From positions 4,092,001 through 4,156,000 of the forward strand of contig JAQQWL010000002.1 in NCBI GenBank assembly GCA_038363925.1: a stretch of 64,000 nucleotides of DNA, read 5' to 3'. The position numbers were made by a program, and so were the translations under genes. A model generated the notes under the pieces. That model was given only the letters and a program-made list of their open reading frames with translations, ran no database searches and had not been told where the DNA came from. Positions within the stretch are counted from its first letter, which is position 1. Each line of letters begins with the position of its first letter. This stretch comes from Apiospora phragmitis (lineage: Eukaryota; Ascomycota; Sordariomycetes; Amphisphaeriales; Apiosporaceae). This document shows positions 34,443 to 44,198 of the stretch, piece after piece.

Positions 34443-35983
34443 TTATGACTTGGTCGTAGCGTTCATCGCCTTGACCCACGGCTTCCAGTAGTTCTCGACC
34501 GTCTCGGCGTCGTTCCAGCCGTCCCACTCGAAGTTGGTGAGGCCCCAGCTGTCGCCCAGGCCCTGGACGCCCTCGCGGACGCGGTAGCTGCCCGCGAGGC
34601 TCCATACCATCCAGCCGACGCGGTGCTTCTGGGTGTACGCGACGAGGCAGTTCTGCAGCACGTCGTCGTACAGCGTCGCGTCCTGGGCGTGGCCGAACTC
34701 GGTCAGCAGCACGGGCGTCAGGCGCTGGGGCGGTGGGCAATCGCCGCCCGTCAGGTTCTTTCCGCAGCCGGGGGCGCCTCCATGCCCAGCGCGTGGAAGC
34801 CGGCCTGGTACAGCGCCGCCTCCACGGCCTCGCACGTGCCCGTGTCCACGTCCTCGCTCATCGGGTAGATGTGCAGCTCCCAGAAGACCTTGTCGGCCCA
34901 GGGGTGGCTGTCGAGGTCGAAGTAGACCGGGTCCCGCCGGTGCGCGTCCCGGATCGCGTCGCACTTATAACAGGGGGCCGTCAGGAGGTTCTTGCGGGCC
35001 GTCAGCGCCGACAGGTCCTCGTCGTATGCATGCCGGACCAGCTGATCAGCAGATCCGGGTTGGCCGCGTGGATCGCGTCCGAGCCGGCGCTCATGTTGCC
35101 CACGAGCGTCGGCCAGTTGTAGCCCAGGTCGGTGCGGTTCCACGACGACCGCAGCTCGTTGCGCAGCGACATGGACACCACGTTGGGGTGCCGCTTGGCC
35201 CAGCGGGCCACGTACGCCAGCCCGCGCCGCCAGTTCGACGTGTCGAAGTGGACGTCGCCGAACCAGGCGTTGCCGTCCGTGTGGCTGCAGCACCACTTGG
35301 CCTGGTGGACGTGCACGTCGGGGTGGATGAAGATGCCCCGCTCGAGCGCCTTGTCGGCGATGTCGGACCAGATCTCGAAGCGCGTCGTCTGCACGGTCCA
35401 GCTCGGGTTTTTGCGGACGATCTCGTTCGTCACTTTGGTTCCGTTCTCGTAGCCGAGCCCCATGATCATGGCCACCTCCAGCGAGACGTCGTTGCCATCC
35501 CGCTCGTAGATCTCATCGATCATCTGGATGGCATAACCCCTGAGTTTACAATTAGCATTTGGGTTGACCTGGGCAAGCTACATCGAGAATGCCTTACATG
35601 CGAAGGACGTTCCATCCTACGGACTGGACATCGTCGAGGATCTCGTCGACTGATTTCCATTCGAGGCCCTCCGGAATCATAGTCTCTCCTGGGGCGAGAA
35701 GTCAGAAATAGCTACAAGTAGGTAGATATGCCAACATACCGCTCATGGGCCAATTGATGCCAGCCCAGGACAAAACGTCGCCGCGGTTGTTCACAATGTC
35801 ACGACCTTGAGTTTTGAAAGGCCCATATGGCCACTGATTGGTTGTATTGGAAGCCCGCGGTGCCAGCTCCTTCTGCCATCGTGGCTCAGTATTTCGAGGA
35901 AACATCGGCGTCGCTAGGACCCAGGTCGACTGAGCCAAGGCCGCAAAGAGCGGCACGACTGACCAAAGAGTAAGGGGCGCCAT
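34443..35983 (-). CDS. secreted glycoside hydrolase family 5 protein, two frame breaks
   Basis: Beta-glycanase-type TIM-barrel enzyme. Exons 35740-35983, 35598-35688 and 34443-35539 are joined by introns 35689-35739 and 35540-35597 (G-W-N-V-L-R-M-G-Y-A-I-Q at the second join). A signal peptide precedes P-M-F-P-R-N. Visible family marks are W-A-G-I-N-W-P, H-P-D-V-H-V-H, the acid/base Glu in S-L-R-N-E-L, W-E-L-H-I-Y-P and the nucleophile Glu in V-L-L-T-E-F-G-H. Near 35028 and near 34771 (a run of five C on the coding strand) one base seems to be missing, since the conserved sequence continues in the next frame on each side. With those breaks ignored the protein is about 475 residues. Substrate is uncertain: it is cellulase-like, but glucosylceramidase-type or other GH5 subfamilies are possible. 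It is either a damaged gene or an assembly error. Confidence 0.75.
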
Positions 35984-36156
35984 TGTGAGCTGTTCCTATT
36001 CCCGAGGAGACTGAAAGGGGCAAAGAGGCTCGAATCCAGGAGGGAGGCACCGAGATCGATAGAAGGCGGTTCGCTGACAAGATGCCCACTATCTAGATTC
36101 TGAGAGCGGTGAAGGAACTCATGCTCGTGGGCTTCGAGGTGTCTCCTCGGTCTCAC

Positions 36157-36164
36157 CTTATATA
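36157..36164 (-). promoter_or_regulatory. possible TATA box of the GH5 gene
   Basis: TATATAAG on the minus strand, about 175 bases upstream of the ATG at 35983. The position is plausible for a core promoter; there is no other support. Confidence 0.4.
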
Positions 36165-36685
36165 CCTACTTACCTGACTGCGCAACCGGCTCCGTCTTCC
36201 CCGTTGTGCAAGCCCAGGTTTTCTTTAGTCACTGGAATAGCGGCCAAGAGTGGATAGAAGCGGTGCCCATGTCCCGAATGGGGGAATATGACGTTGGAGC
36301 CAATAGGGGCGGTTGGGGAAAACATGGGGTTGCTACTCCACCTACGCGGGGTACCCGGCCTATGCTTCGGGGCACTCGAGGACTTTCGGCAAACCTCGTC
36401 ACGATGGCCGAGGGGTATTGACAGGTACATTAAGTATACTCACATATATGTATCCACCACTGTTCACGTTGCCCTCGAGTCGTGCCATCATGTCATCCTA
36501 TGCCAAGCGAGACCTTCCAACAACGCATGGGTTTTACGCACTTCACATCAATGAAAACAATATTGTGGTGACCATTTTGTTATTGGTACTAAACACTTCG
36601 TGTTACTTTTATATGGTTTGTGTGTGATGTTCTCCAAATCCAAATTCCCAAACAATCGCTTGCAAATTCCCAAACTCCACGCTGT

Positions 36686-36773
36686 AAAAGCCATTCCGGC
36701 TTGCCAAAGGGTATATCCAAGTCCAATCCAAATATCACACGCTCAAAAGCCATTCAGGCTTGCCAAAGGGTAT
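36686..36773. repeat. 29-bp imperfect direct repeat, two copies
   Basis: Copies at 36686-36714 and 36745-36773 (start-to-start 59 bases) share AAAAGCCATTC then GGCTTGCCAAAGGGTAT with one mismatch. They lie downstream of the Zn2Cys6 gene, possibly in its 3' untranslated region. Confidence 0.85.
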
Positions 36774-37087
36774 TTCCCAACTCCAATTCTATCAACACAC
36801 AACCCATTTGTTTGTTTTTTTTGTTTTTTCCCTCAAGAAAAGATCGAGTTCGCTTCCGTGCTTGTTGTGATCGTAGCATGAAGTTATCGCAGCTTAGCAA
36901 TCCTCGCTTTCTACTCGCCTCAGAGATCTCAGCCTCATCATCCTCCTCGCAGCTCTCCTCCTCCTCAGAGCTCTCCTTCTCCTCGCGGCATACTTTTATG
37001 CTGGCTGGGAGTTCAGCTTGAATTTGCCGCAGCTTAGCAATTTTAGCCTCCACGTCCTCCTCAGGCATCTCAGGCTCTTTGTCCTCC

Positions 37088-39637
37088 TCACGGCTTGGTC
37101 CCGTGCTCTTCTCCTCCTCTGTCGGCCTCCCAGACGGCTTGGAACTCATCATTGACTGATTCGTTGTCTGATTCATTGTCTTCGGACGATTGCTCACCGT
37201 CATCGCAGCTCTCAGCAAAATCACCGAAACGAGAGTCGGAAGGATTACCAGCCTCCGTTGGCCCTTCGGCAGGGCTGGATGGCTCTGAAGAGGCGCCCGA
37301 CGTTTCAAATTTCTTTTCGATCAGTTGATCGAATTCGGACGACGATAGCTCTTGAAAGTCGTCCGTCATCAAGATGTCATGGAATTCCCCATCGGTTGGT
37401 TGACCGGCCTCGGGCGCCGCTAGCTCCTCGGGATCCTGAAGAGCAGTAGTAAGATCGGCCATCAAGTCGTCGACAGTGTAGACGGCAGGGCCAGGTGACG
37501 CTCCAGAACCGCTGTTGAAAGACGATTCTGGAGCAGGATTGTGAGGCCCAGAGCCTTGGTTGTTTACATCGTCGTCGATGTCCATCCTGTCATCGTTGAT
37601 GTCAGGAAGAGACTGCTCAACCCCGGCTGATAGTAGGGCCGGATCAATGGCGGGCGATGCCGGCTGTCCATAACCCTCAGCTGAAGAGGCTTGCAATAAC
37701 GCCAACCCTGCGGCTTCCGCATCATTTTGAGCATCCCCAACTTGGTTGGGAGACTGGTCGACACTGTCGGTGGTTGGTGCGTAGCTCTGGCCAATGTAGA
37801 TGTGTTGGTGCTCCTTGAATGGTGGCACTGTAGGCTGGGGTTCCTGAGGCCGTACATAGTTGTCTTCAGCCGCCGGAACAAGAGAGACAGAGAAGACAGC
37901 CGACTCGGAGCTGGTAGAGACAGCCGAGTCGAAGTTGGCAGAAACAGCCGATTTGGGGCTGGGAGGAGGCGTGAGCAGTTGCCTGGCCAAATTGCAGCAC
38001 TCCACCTTCTTGTGCCATTCACGATGTTCCTTGAGATACAATCCCTTGAGATACGTGGGCTTCAGCTCGCCTCGCTGTCTCAGGAATTCCTTGTTGGTGG
38101 CGTCGGCTTCGTCACTGATCTGTCCCTGCTTGAGATCGATCGACAACCATTGTACAAAAGGATTGGTTTGATGGTCCATGTCAACGACATCCTTGGCGTT
38201 TTGCTGTGAAAGCTCATCGAGTTTATGATAGGCGGCGGCGAGAACCCAGTGGGCGACTTTCTTCAGGTGGTTCTTCAGGGGTCGCAGATCCTTCACCTTG
38301 ACCTTCTGTTCCAGAATGGACTTGAGCTCGGCCACGATGTTGTCAAAACTCACAGAAGAGCAATTTTCGGACCAAGTAGGCAGCATATCATCTGTTCCAA
38401 AAATTTGGGCCTTGATAGCCACGAGACAGGCAAGGCCGGTGGTGGCGGTTGAAGCACCCGTCCAAAAGTTTTTGAAGAGCTCAAAATGTGCCTCGGTTCC
38501 AGTAGCTCGCCAAATTAGGCACAGGCATTCCATGGCAAGGAGATGTTTCCTCTCCAACTTCTCGACAAGCTCCTCGAAGTTGGTCGCCTTGGTCCGGTGG
38601 TCTTGGTTGTCAACGACACACTTCTTGCCATCTTTGGTGCATTTGGAGCAGGGCTTGCCAGGACCGGCGTCGCACTTTACTTTACTCTTGCGGCATTCAG
38701 TGCAAGAGAATTGCTTGAGCCTCTTTGTAGCCCGCCCTTGGCCTGTGGCCTCGGCCTCGTGATCCTTGCTGGCCTTCCGCTTCCGGCCCCTTTTGGCTGG
38801 GCCGGCGGGTGCCGGTGCGGGTACAGGCGAAGGAGTAGCAGGAGCAGGAGCAGGAGCTGAAGCTGAAGCAGTAGCAGCAGAAGGAGGAGGTGTGATCACT
38901 TGGGTGTTGGTCCTGTTCTTTGCCTTTGACGATCTGGCAGTGGCCTTCTTTCGTGGCACAGGAAGAGGAGGAGATGGCACATCAGGAAATTTGCCGTTCT
39001 GAGTGACATCCAGTTCCTTGAAGATGACTGGGTTCTGGTCGACATTATGCTGGCTGGGCCCTTGCATTGTGTCTTGGCTGTTCGACATATAGTTGGTGGC
39101 GTTATCAACGTTGAAAATTGGCATAGGGGCGGCACTGCCGAGTCCCTGGTCCATGGAGGGGAGGGTAGGATCAAAGCTATTATTGCTCATGACCGATGGA
39201 TCTGAGTATCCATTGCCCGCTGGGACTGCCATGATATGCGGGTTCAAGACGTTTGGATATTGGGCTCCCATTAACTGGCTTGGTTGTGGGTATTGGCTGC
39301 CCATGTGGTATATGGGCTGAAAGCCGTTGGGCATGTTGCCAGTGTGGTTGAAGCCGTTGTAGTTGAAGCCGTTATGGTTGAAGCCGGCGTGGTTGAAGCC
39401 GGTGTTGTTGAACATAGAGCTCATGTTGTTAGGGAGAGAAAAGTCCATATTGCCAGTGTTGGTGTTCTGGATGCCAGAGGACATGGGGTTGGGGTTGAAG
39501 CCAAAGGTCTGGTTGGTATAGTCCATGTTCCCGAAGTCTATATTCTCGAAGTTGTTCTCGGAGTTGATGTTGTCAGAGTTCATGTTGCCAGAGCTCATGT
39601 TCTCGAAGTTGTAGCTGTTTTGACCGTTGAAAGCCAT
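37088..39637 (-). CDS. Zn2Cys6 zinc-cluster protein with Asn-rich N-terminus
   Basis: Probable nuclear transcription regulator, single open frame of 849 residues from the ATG at 39637. The first 150 residues are rich in Asn, Met, Gly and Phe, with four 5-residue N-G-F-N-type repeats near residues 77-97, and are prion-like in composition. A Pro/Ala-rich linker and basic patch (K-R-G-R-K-R-K) precede the zinc cluster near residues 305-340: C-T-E-C, six residues, C, seven residues, C-S-K-C, six residues, C, the fungal binuclear pattern. The cluster is central, not N-terminal as in most family members. No clear fungal-TF middle homology domain is seen; the rest is helical, then strongly acidic (D-I-N-D-D-R-M-D-I-D-D-D). 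Near the stop another frame continues with an acidic coiled coil, so the annotated end is uncertain. Target genes are unknown. Confidence 0.8.
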   Translation of the reverse strand: MAFNGQNSYNFENMSSGNMNSDNINSENNFENIDFGNMDYTNQTFGFNPNPMSSGIQNTNTGNMDFSLPNNMSSMFNNTGFNHAGFNHNGFNYNGFNHTGNMPNGFQPIYHMGSQYPQPSQLMGAQYPNVLNPHIMAVPAGNGYSDPSVMSNNSFDPTLPSMDQGLGSAAPMPIFNVDNATNYMSNSQDTMQGPSQHNVDQNPVIFKELDVTQNGKFPDVPSPPLPVPRKKATARSSKAKNRTNTQVITPPPSAATASASAPAPAPATPSPVPAPAPAGPAKRGRKRKASKDHEAEATGQGRATKRLKQFSCTECRKSKVKCDAGPGKPCSKCTKDGKKCVVDNQDHRTKATNFEELVEKLERKHLLAMECLCLIWRATGTEAHFELFKNFWTGASTATTGLACLVAIKAQIFGTDDMLPTWSENCSSVSFDNIVAELKSILEQKVKVKDLRPLKNHLKKVAHWVLAAAYHKLDELSQQNAKDVVDMDHQTNPFVQWLSIDLKQGQISDEADATNKEFLRQRGELKPTYLKGLYLKEHREWHKKVECCNLARQLLTPPPSPKSAVSANFDSAVSTSSESAVFSVSLVPAAEDNYVRPQEPQPTVPPFKEHQHIYIGQSYAPTTDSVDQSPNQVGDAQNDAEAAGLALLQASSAEGYGQPASPAIDPALLSAGVEQSLPDINDDRMDIDDDVNNQGSGPHNPAPESSFNSGSGASPGPAVYTVDDLMADLTTALQDPEELAAPEAGQPTDGEFHDILMTDDFQELSSSEFDQLIEKKFETSGASSEPSSPAEGPTEAGNPSDSRFGDFAESCDDGEQSSEDNESDNESVNDEFQAVWEADRGGEEHGTKP
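39347..39406. repeat. 15-bp tandem repeat, four units, coding
   Basis: Four units starting GTTGAAGCCG lie head to tail in the Zn2Cys6 gene and encode the G-F-N-x-x repeat on the minus strand. Units differ in their last five bases. Confidence 0.85.
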
Positions 39638-39682
39638 GATGTGTGTGTGTATGTGTATGTATGAAAATTGAAGAGTGTTGTT

Positions 39683-39684
<2 letters not shown>

Positions 39685-39717
<33 letters not shown>

Positions 39718-39722
39718 AGAGA
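39685..39722. repeat. AG/CT microsatellite in the leader of the Zn2Cys6 gene
   Basis: A nearly pure AG run of about 38 bases, CT-rich on the sense strand, lies about 50-85 bases before the ATG at 39637. A TG-rich run lies between it and the ATG. CT-rich stretches are frequent near fungal transcription starts. Confidence 0.85.
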
Positions 39723-39952
39723 GCTGATGACAAGTCTCGATAGTATCTCGATAGTAAGTATCTCAATAATACGAAGTGTCTCGAAAATTGAAGTCTCTGA
39801 AGATGAACGAATGAAATGATTGTACAAGGAAGTATTACAGGCTTGTAGTACAAAGTTGTAGTACAGGTCAAGTTGGAATGTCGAATGGACTGAGAAGATG
39901 TGGTATGTATGAGTGTTTGTCAGATTCAGAATTAGAAAAAGGTACGGTGGGC

Positions 39953-39959
39953 TTTTATA
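39953..39959 (-). promoter_or_regulatory. possible TATA box of the Zn2Cys6 gene
   Basis: TATAAAA on the minus strand about 315 bases before the ATG, which would imply a leader of roughly 280 bases containing the AG microsatellite. Confidence 0.45.
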
Positions 39960-41682
39960 TTTTTGGCAGCAAACAGCAGAACAGGCTTCCTAAACGTGAA
40001 CTTTGATATATTCTGATAACCATCTGGGGTAGAAGCTTAGGAACGATATGGAAGATCTTGCTGTAATAACTCGGGCCAAAATCTGGTACGCTTGCCATAG
40101 ATGACGATGCCAGAAGAGCAGCTACCCACTCGTCTAGCCTTAAATATCTCATAAAGAAGCTTCCTGGCTCTGTGGAACGGGTGCCTGCCTCACTCATAGT
40201 ATGATGCTTGGGGCTTGATCTGCCCCTTCCTTGCTCCATGTTCAGCATACAGTGTGAGCCAGCAAGACAGGGGTTATAACAGCCAAACAGAGGATCAATT
40301 GGGCTTCAATGAGTGAACAATATGATATGTATGTAGAATATATCCAAGAAGAGCAGCATTCTACGTGGTGACCACTCCATCACTGATGTCCCGATGGGGG
40401 TGTCGTCAGGGGTGGCAGGGGTGCAACAATTAGAGTTGAGATAGTGGACCGAACCCCTGACCCGGAAATCTGGTTTCACCATTAATCGCTGTAGGGCTGA
40501 AAATGAAAATCCGGGGTAAATTGCCATGGCCTGTCTTGTTCCTCAACATGACCCCCACGCTTTCGCTCGATTCCTTTGCTATTCAGTTGCCAATTGTTCC
40601 TGTTCAGAAATCATCGCAGTATCACATTTCAGCCAGCGGGCAATCTTGACTGCGAGCGAAAATTATGCACAGCCAATTTTTCTTCTTCTTTCCTCTCTAG
40701 CAGATTTGGGTTTTTGGGCTATCGGGTCAGCCAAGAACGTACAAAAATCAAAACAAACACTGGAACCCACTTCCCAATCTTCGGGCCATCTCCGAAAGGA
40801 AAGAGGCATATCATGCCTGTGGAATATTTCCAGAACACACGCCCATCGTTTAAGCCTCTCCTCGCCTTGGTAGAGCTGCCTACAGACGAAAAAACATAGA
40901 CACTGACCTACAAGTCCACCCACCATCAGCATCTTGACCCGTTCAAGGCGACAACTCTACGAGGCCATTGGCGATTTATTCGCCCTTTTTGGCTACGTCC
41001 TGGGCTCAGTGGGAAAATGGGGGACTGCTCTAGGTGCCCACACTTACCTAGGGTGTTTCGTCGACGGCGAGAAGTATTGCCGGTGAATAAATGAGCTGCA
41101 GATTCAGCAGCGTACACGGATCCCTGATCAACTAGGCGGCCAATCTCTAATCGGCGGGTAATGGTCATATCTACTTCACGCTATATATTCTGGTTAGGCA
41201 GCCTCTATGAAGTTTGACCACAAGATAGGTTATATATAGTAATTTTGTGGTGATGGCTAACACCGTGAGTTGAATCACTCTCTACACCACCGATGGTCCG
41301 AAGAACAACACAAAATGTCAAATGATATAGAAGAAGCAGCGAAAAGAAGCCAGACAAGACCCGAATGTTTATATTGGTGGTCGAGGAAGGTCCCGAAACT
41401 TGTTTCCTTCTAGACAAGACAAAAGCTGACATATACAGCAGATCGAAACCCATATCCACGAACATGGCTAGTACGCAAACCCCCTCGTCCCTCCCTCCAA
41501 TGATATTTAGATAACTTCAGAAAATACCCAAAAAGCAGAGATTATGAAAGGACAACCACACAGTGATGATGCTTCGGCCCCAGAGGCAAGAATCTTCAAA
41601 TTGTCATCCGATCCGTCACAGAGCCATCTAAGCGTCAAGCAGCAAGTCATCCCACCTTGAGGAATCATGCAGCCAGAGACCG

Positions 41683-42777
41683 TTAGTCGGAGTTGTTGTT
41701 GCGCATCAGCCTCGTAGTATCCCGATTTCCATCTTCTTCTGCGTCATCACCCAAGGCTTCTGGATCAATGTCATGAGCCTCGTACGTGTGGTCTATGGTA
41801 CGGTACGAGTTGTTGTTGCTGCTGTTGCTCCCTCTTCCCGCCGTCCTGTGCACCAGAGAAGCATCGGGACCCTGCTCTAGGGCAGCAGCGTTGTGGCGGC
41901 TGCTCCGACGAGACATGTTCTCGGCCGCCTCCCGGAAGATGCGAAGCAGAGTTCGCGCGAGATAGAAGAACTACGTAATTACATATAATAGGTAAGTAAA
42001 TGTTGAGAGCCCTCTGGGTGGGTGACAATGACCTACCTGAATCGCGGCACAACCCAACGCGACCCCAAACTCGAAGCCCGAAAGACGCCGCAGGGTGCCC
42101 CGCCAGGGAGCAGCACACGACGTCTCCCGATGGGTCAGCTCCCTGCAGAGCTCAACGTTGCCCCTGGGAGACGGCCACGCCATGTCCCGGACGCTGTTGA
42201 AGCCGCAGCAGCCGAACGCGTTCTGGATGTTTTCGATGGACCTACCGTCGTGGGCCATCCAGAGCCCCCGCCACGTGGTCTGCATATTGCAGTCCACCGC
42301 CTGTCCCGAGTCCAGCAAGCCCTGGGACCACAGGGTCGCCAGCACGACGCTCGCGATGCCCTGGAGCACCTGCAGGACGAACGGCACGAACGGGTGCTGC
42401 AGGAGGTTCCCGATGCCGGCGCCGCCGTTCTTGGGGGAGAGTCGACGGAATATCCGGCCGCCGAAGACGCTGGCCCACGCTGTGAAGGGCAGCAACACGG
42501 TGAGAATGCCCAGACCCAGCGAGATGGGAAGAGATAGCCTGCTGGCCTCGACTAGTGCATAGCTGCGATTTCATAGTTAACTAAGCGAAGGTACATCGAG
42601 CAGCAACTCTTGATACAAGACGGTATCAGAAGATGACGAGCTGTGAGCAAGCAACTCACATGGAAAATAGCGGCTAGCGCCAACAAAACCTAGATAAACA
42701 CGCCTATGAGACTCAATCCAAGTGGTAACATATATAGTTCATTTACTTACGGTTGAAACAACAACGAAGGTCACCAT
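41683..42777 (-). CDS. tetraspanin-like membrane protein
   Basis: Four-helix membrane protein of the tetraspanin type. Proposed exons are 42751-42777, 42660-42689, 42037-42562 and 41683-41970, with introns 42690-42750, 42563-42659 and 41971-42036. The last join (A-I-Q-F-F-Y-L-A-R-T-L) is firm. Hydrophobic helices, including L-P-I-S-L-G-L-G-I-L and V-P-F-V-L-Q-V-L-Q-G-I-A, flank a large loop with F-G-C-C-G-F-N-S, the C-C-G signature of tetraspanins, and further Cys residues (E-L-C-R-E, T-S-C-A-A-P-W). The C-terminal 90 residues are polar, Asn/Ser- and Asp-rich and cytosolic. With these exons the second join is out of phase (exon 3 needs two bases from exon 2), so either the first exons are wrong or one small indel is present. 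About 290 residues. Resembles fungal Tsp3-type proteins; not Pls1 as far as I can see. Confidence 0.65.
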
Positions 42778-43419
42778 TTTGAGGATATCTCTCTGGCTGA
42801 GTGAGGTTAAGCAAAAGTAGAAAGGTAAACTCCGAGAACAGTTCAAAGAGAGGTTCAGTCAAGTGAAGTGCAGAAATGGAAGAGAACTGTAAGAGAAGTT
42901 GGTGTGTGGAGATTCGGTTGTCCCATTAAATACCAAGTCCAGAGTGTCAAGGCTCTTCATGTGCTACATCAAACAAGCGGAGGAGGGGCTCGCATGGATG
43001 ATGCGAAGACAATCCACTAAGCCATGCGGGAGGCCCATCATCATCATCATCGGATGACTGGGCATTACAATACGGCTGTATCCTTAATATATGAAGTTTA
43101 TTTTTTCCATGCACCTATACATAGGACGGAATGTCCTGAAGTGGTCTGGACCATGTGCCTTGCCGTGAGATTGCATGGGCCGCTGCATTGCTGTAAGTGA
43201 TAGCAAACTACAAATCCATTTGATTGGCCTTCGACATTGGATCGGTCGATTTTACTGGCCCAATTCAATGTAGCTTTCCATAGCCGTGTTTTCTTCTCAA
43301 ACGCTGATAAACGAGGCAGACAAGGTCCTGCAATCCAGGTCGTAAGGTCCTTGAGTTTTTTGAAGTGTGTCCACTCACTTGCCCATGGTTTTTCGATTGG
43401 GCAGAAAACAGCTTCAATC
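42778..43419. other. intergenic
   Basis: Upstream side of the tetraspanin-like gene and 3' side of the DUF2470 gene; both are on the minus strand. No supported gene. Confidence 0.5.
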
Positions 43420-44198
43420 TTAGTGCTTCTGTGCCTCCTTCTTCGCCCTCTCCGCCGCGACCAGCCGATCGATCCGTCGGAACGCCGGGACCCCCTCGAA
43501 GAAGACGCTGGCGACCCAGAGGCACCACACGCCGCTAAAGGCCGGCACCCGGTGCCTCTCGAGCCGCGTATTGGCCATCCACCAGGCCTCGGCGACGTGG
43601 ATGGCGAGCACGGGCACGAAGATGGCCCGGACGAGCCAGACGTAGCCCGCGGCGCCGCCGAGCGCCGGCGGGATGGCGGCGTCGAGGGCGTCCCAGAGCG
43701 GGGTGCCGGCGCCGCGGTCGACGAGCGACACGGTCGCGGCGCAGAAGAAGTAGAAGGCCACGCCGAAGAAGACGACGCAGTCGAAGCCCGCCGGCGGCGC
43801 GTACCGGTCGACACGGACGTCGCTCAGGCCCAGGCGCTGCAGCGCGTCGCGCGCCATGTCGACGAGCCGCGCGCGCGACTCGCTCAGGCTTGTCATGGGC
43901 GGGTCGACGGCCACGGTGTGCGTCTCGCCCGACGACGGGGTCTGGATCACCAGCTTGTCCGTCGCCATGTCCACGAGCTGGGCCTTGGCGGCCGCCGAGG
44001 CGGACAGGCCGTTGAAGGCCCGGAGGTAGTGCTCCAGCTCCGCCGCGTGGTCGGAGTTCACTGTTGTTGTTTTCGAGGTCAGTATGACTTATACATGGCA
44101 GGTAGGTAAATTAAGGGGGTGGAATCAGATCATCAAGACGTACTATGGCTCATGATGCGAGCCTTGATGGCCGCGTCACCTTTGGCAGGACCTCCCAT
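43420..44198 (-). CDS. DUF2470-domain integral membrane protein
   Basis: Exons 44144-44198 and 43420-44060 with an 83-base intron (44061-44143, GTACGT donor) give 231 residues starting M-G-G-P-A-K-G-D-A-A-I-K-A-R-I. The join restores M-S-H-M-N-S-D-H-A-A-E-L, the conserved start of the DUF2470 fold also found at the end of HugZ-type haem-binding proteins, followed by L-V-D-M-A-T-D and V-A-V-D-P-P-M. From about residue 110 there are three or four hydrophobic helices (D-C-V-V-F-F-G-V-A-F-Y-F-F, W-L-V-R-A-I-F-V-P-V-L-A-I, S-G-V-W-C-L-W-V-A-S-V-F-F) and a basic, Lys-rich C-terminus. The pairing of DUF2470 with a membrane domain is common in filamentous ascomycetes; its function is unknown. Haem binding is only an analogy. 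Frame intact, GC very high. Confidence 0.83.

Larger units (their letters stand above)
35984..37087. other. intergenic with direct repeat and an acidic open frame
   Basis: Contains the GH5 upstream side. At its right part, 36754-37308 (minus) stays open and encodes a Glu-rich, coiled-coil-like peptide (E-E-D-V-E-A-K-I-A-K-L-R-Q-I-Q) overlapping the end of the Zn2Cys6 gene. It may be the true C-terminus of that protein in a shifted frame. Confidence 0.45.
39638..41682. other. intergenic, no gene recognised
   Basis: About 2 kb: the leader and promoter of the Zn2Cys6 gene on the left and the 3' side of the tetraspanin-like gene on the right. Frames at 40526-40873 and 41205-41465 have no family features. 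Confidence 0.5.

Noticed and set aside
34633..35682. 349-codon plus-strand frame over the GH5 gene
   Set aside because: Shadow of the GH5 coding strand; no family signal and no promoter logic.
39685..39722. AG run considered as a trace of a mobile element end
   Set aside because: No target-site duplication, terminal repeats or coding remnant around it; a plain microsatellite explains it.
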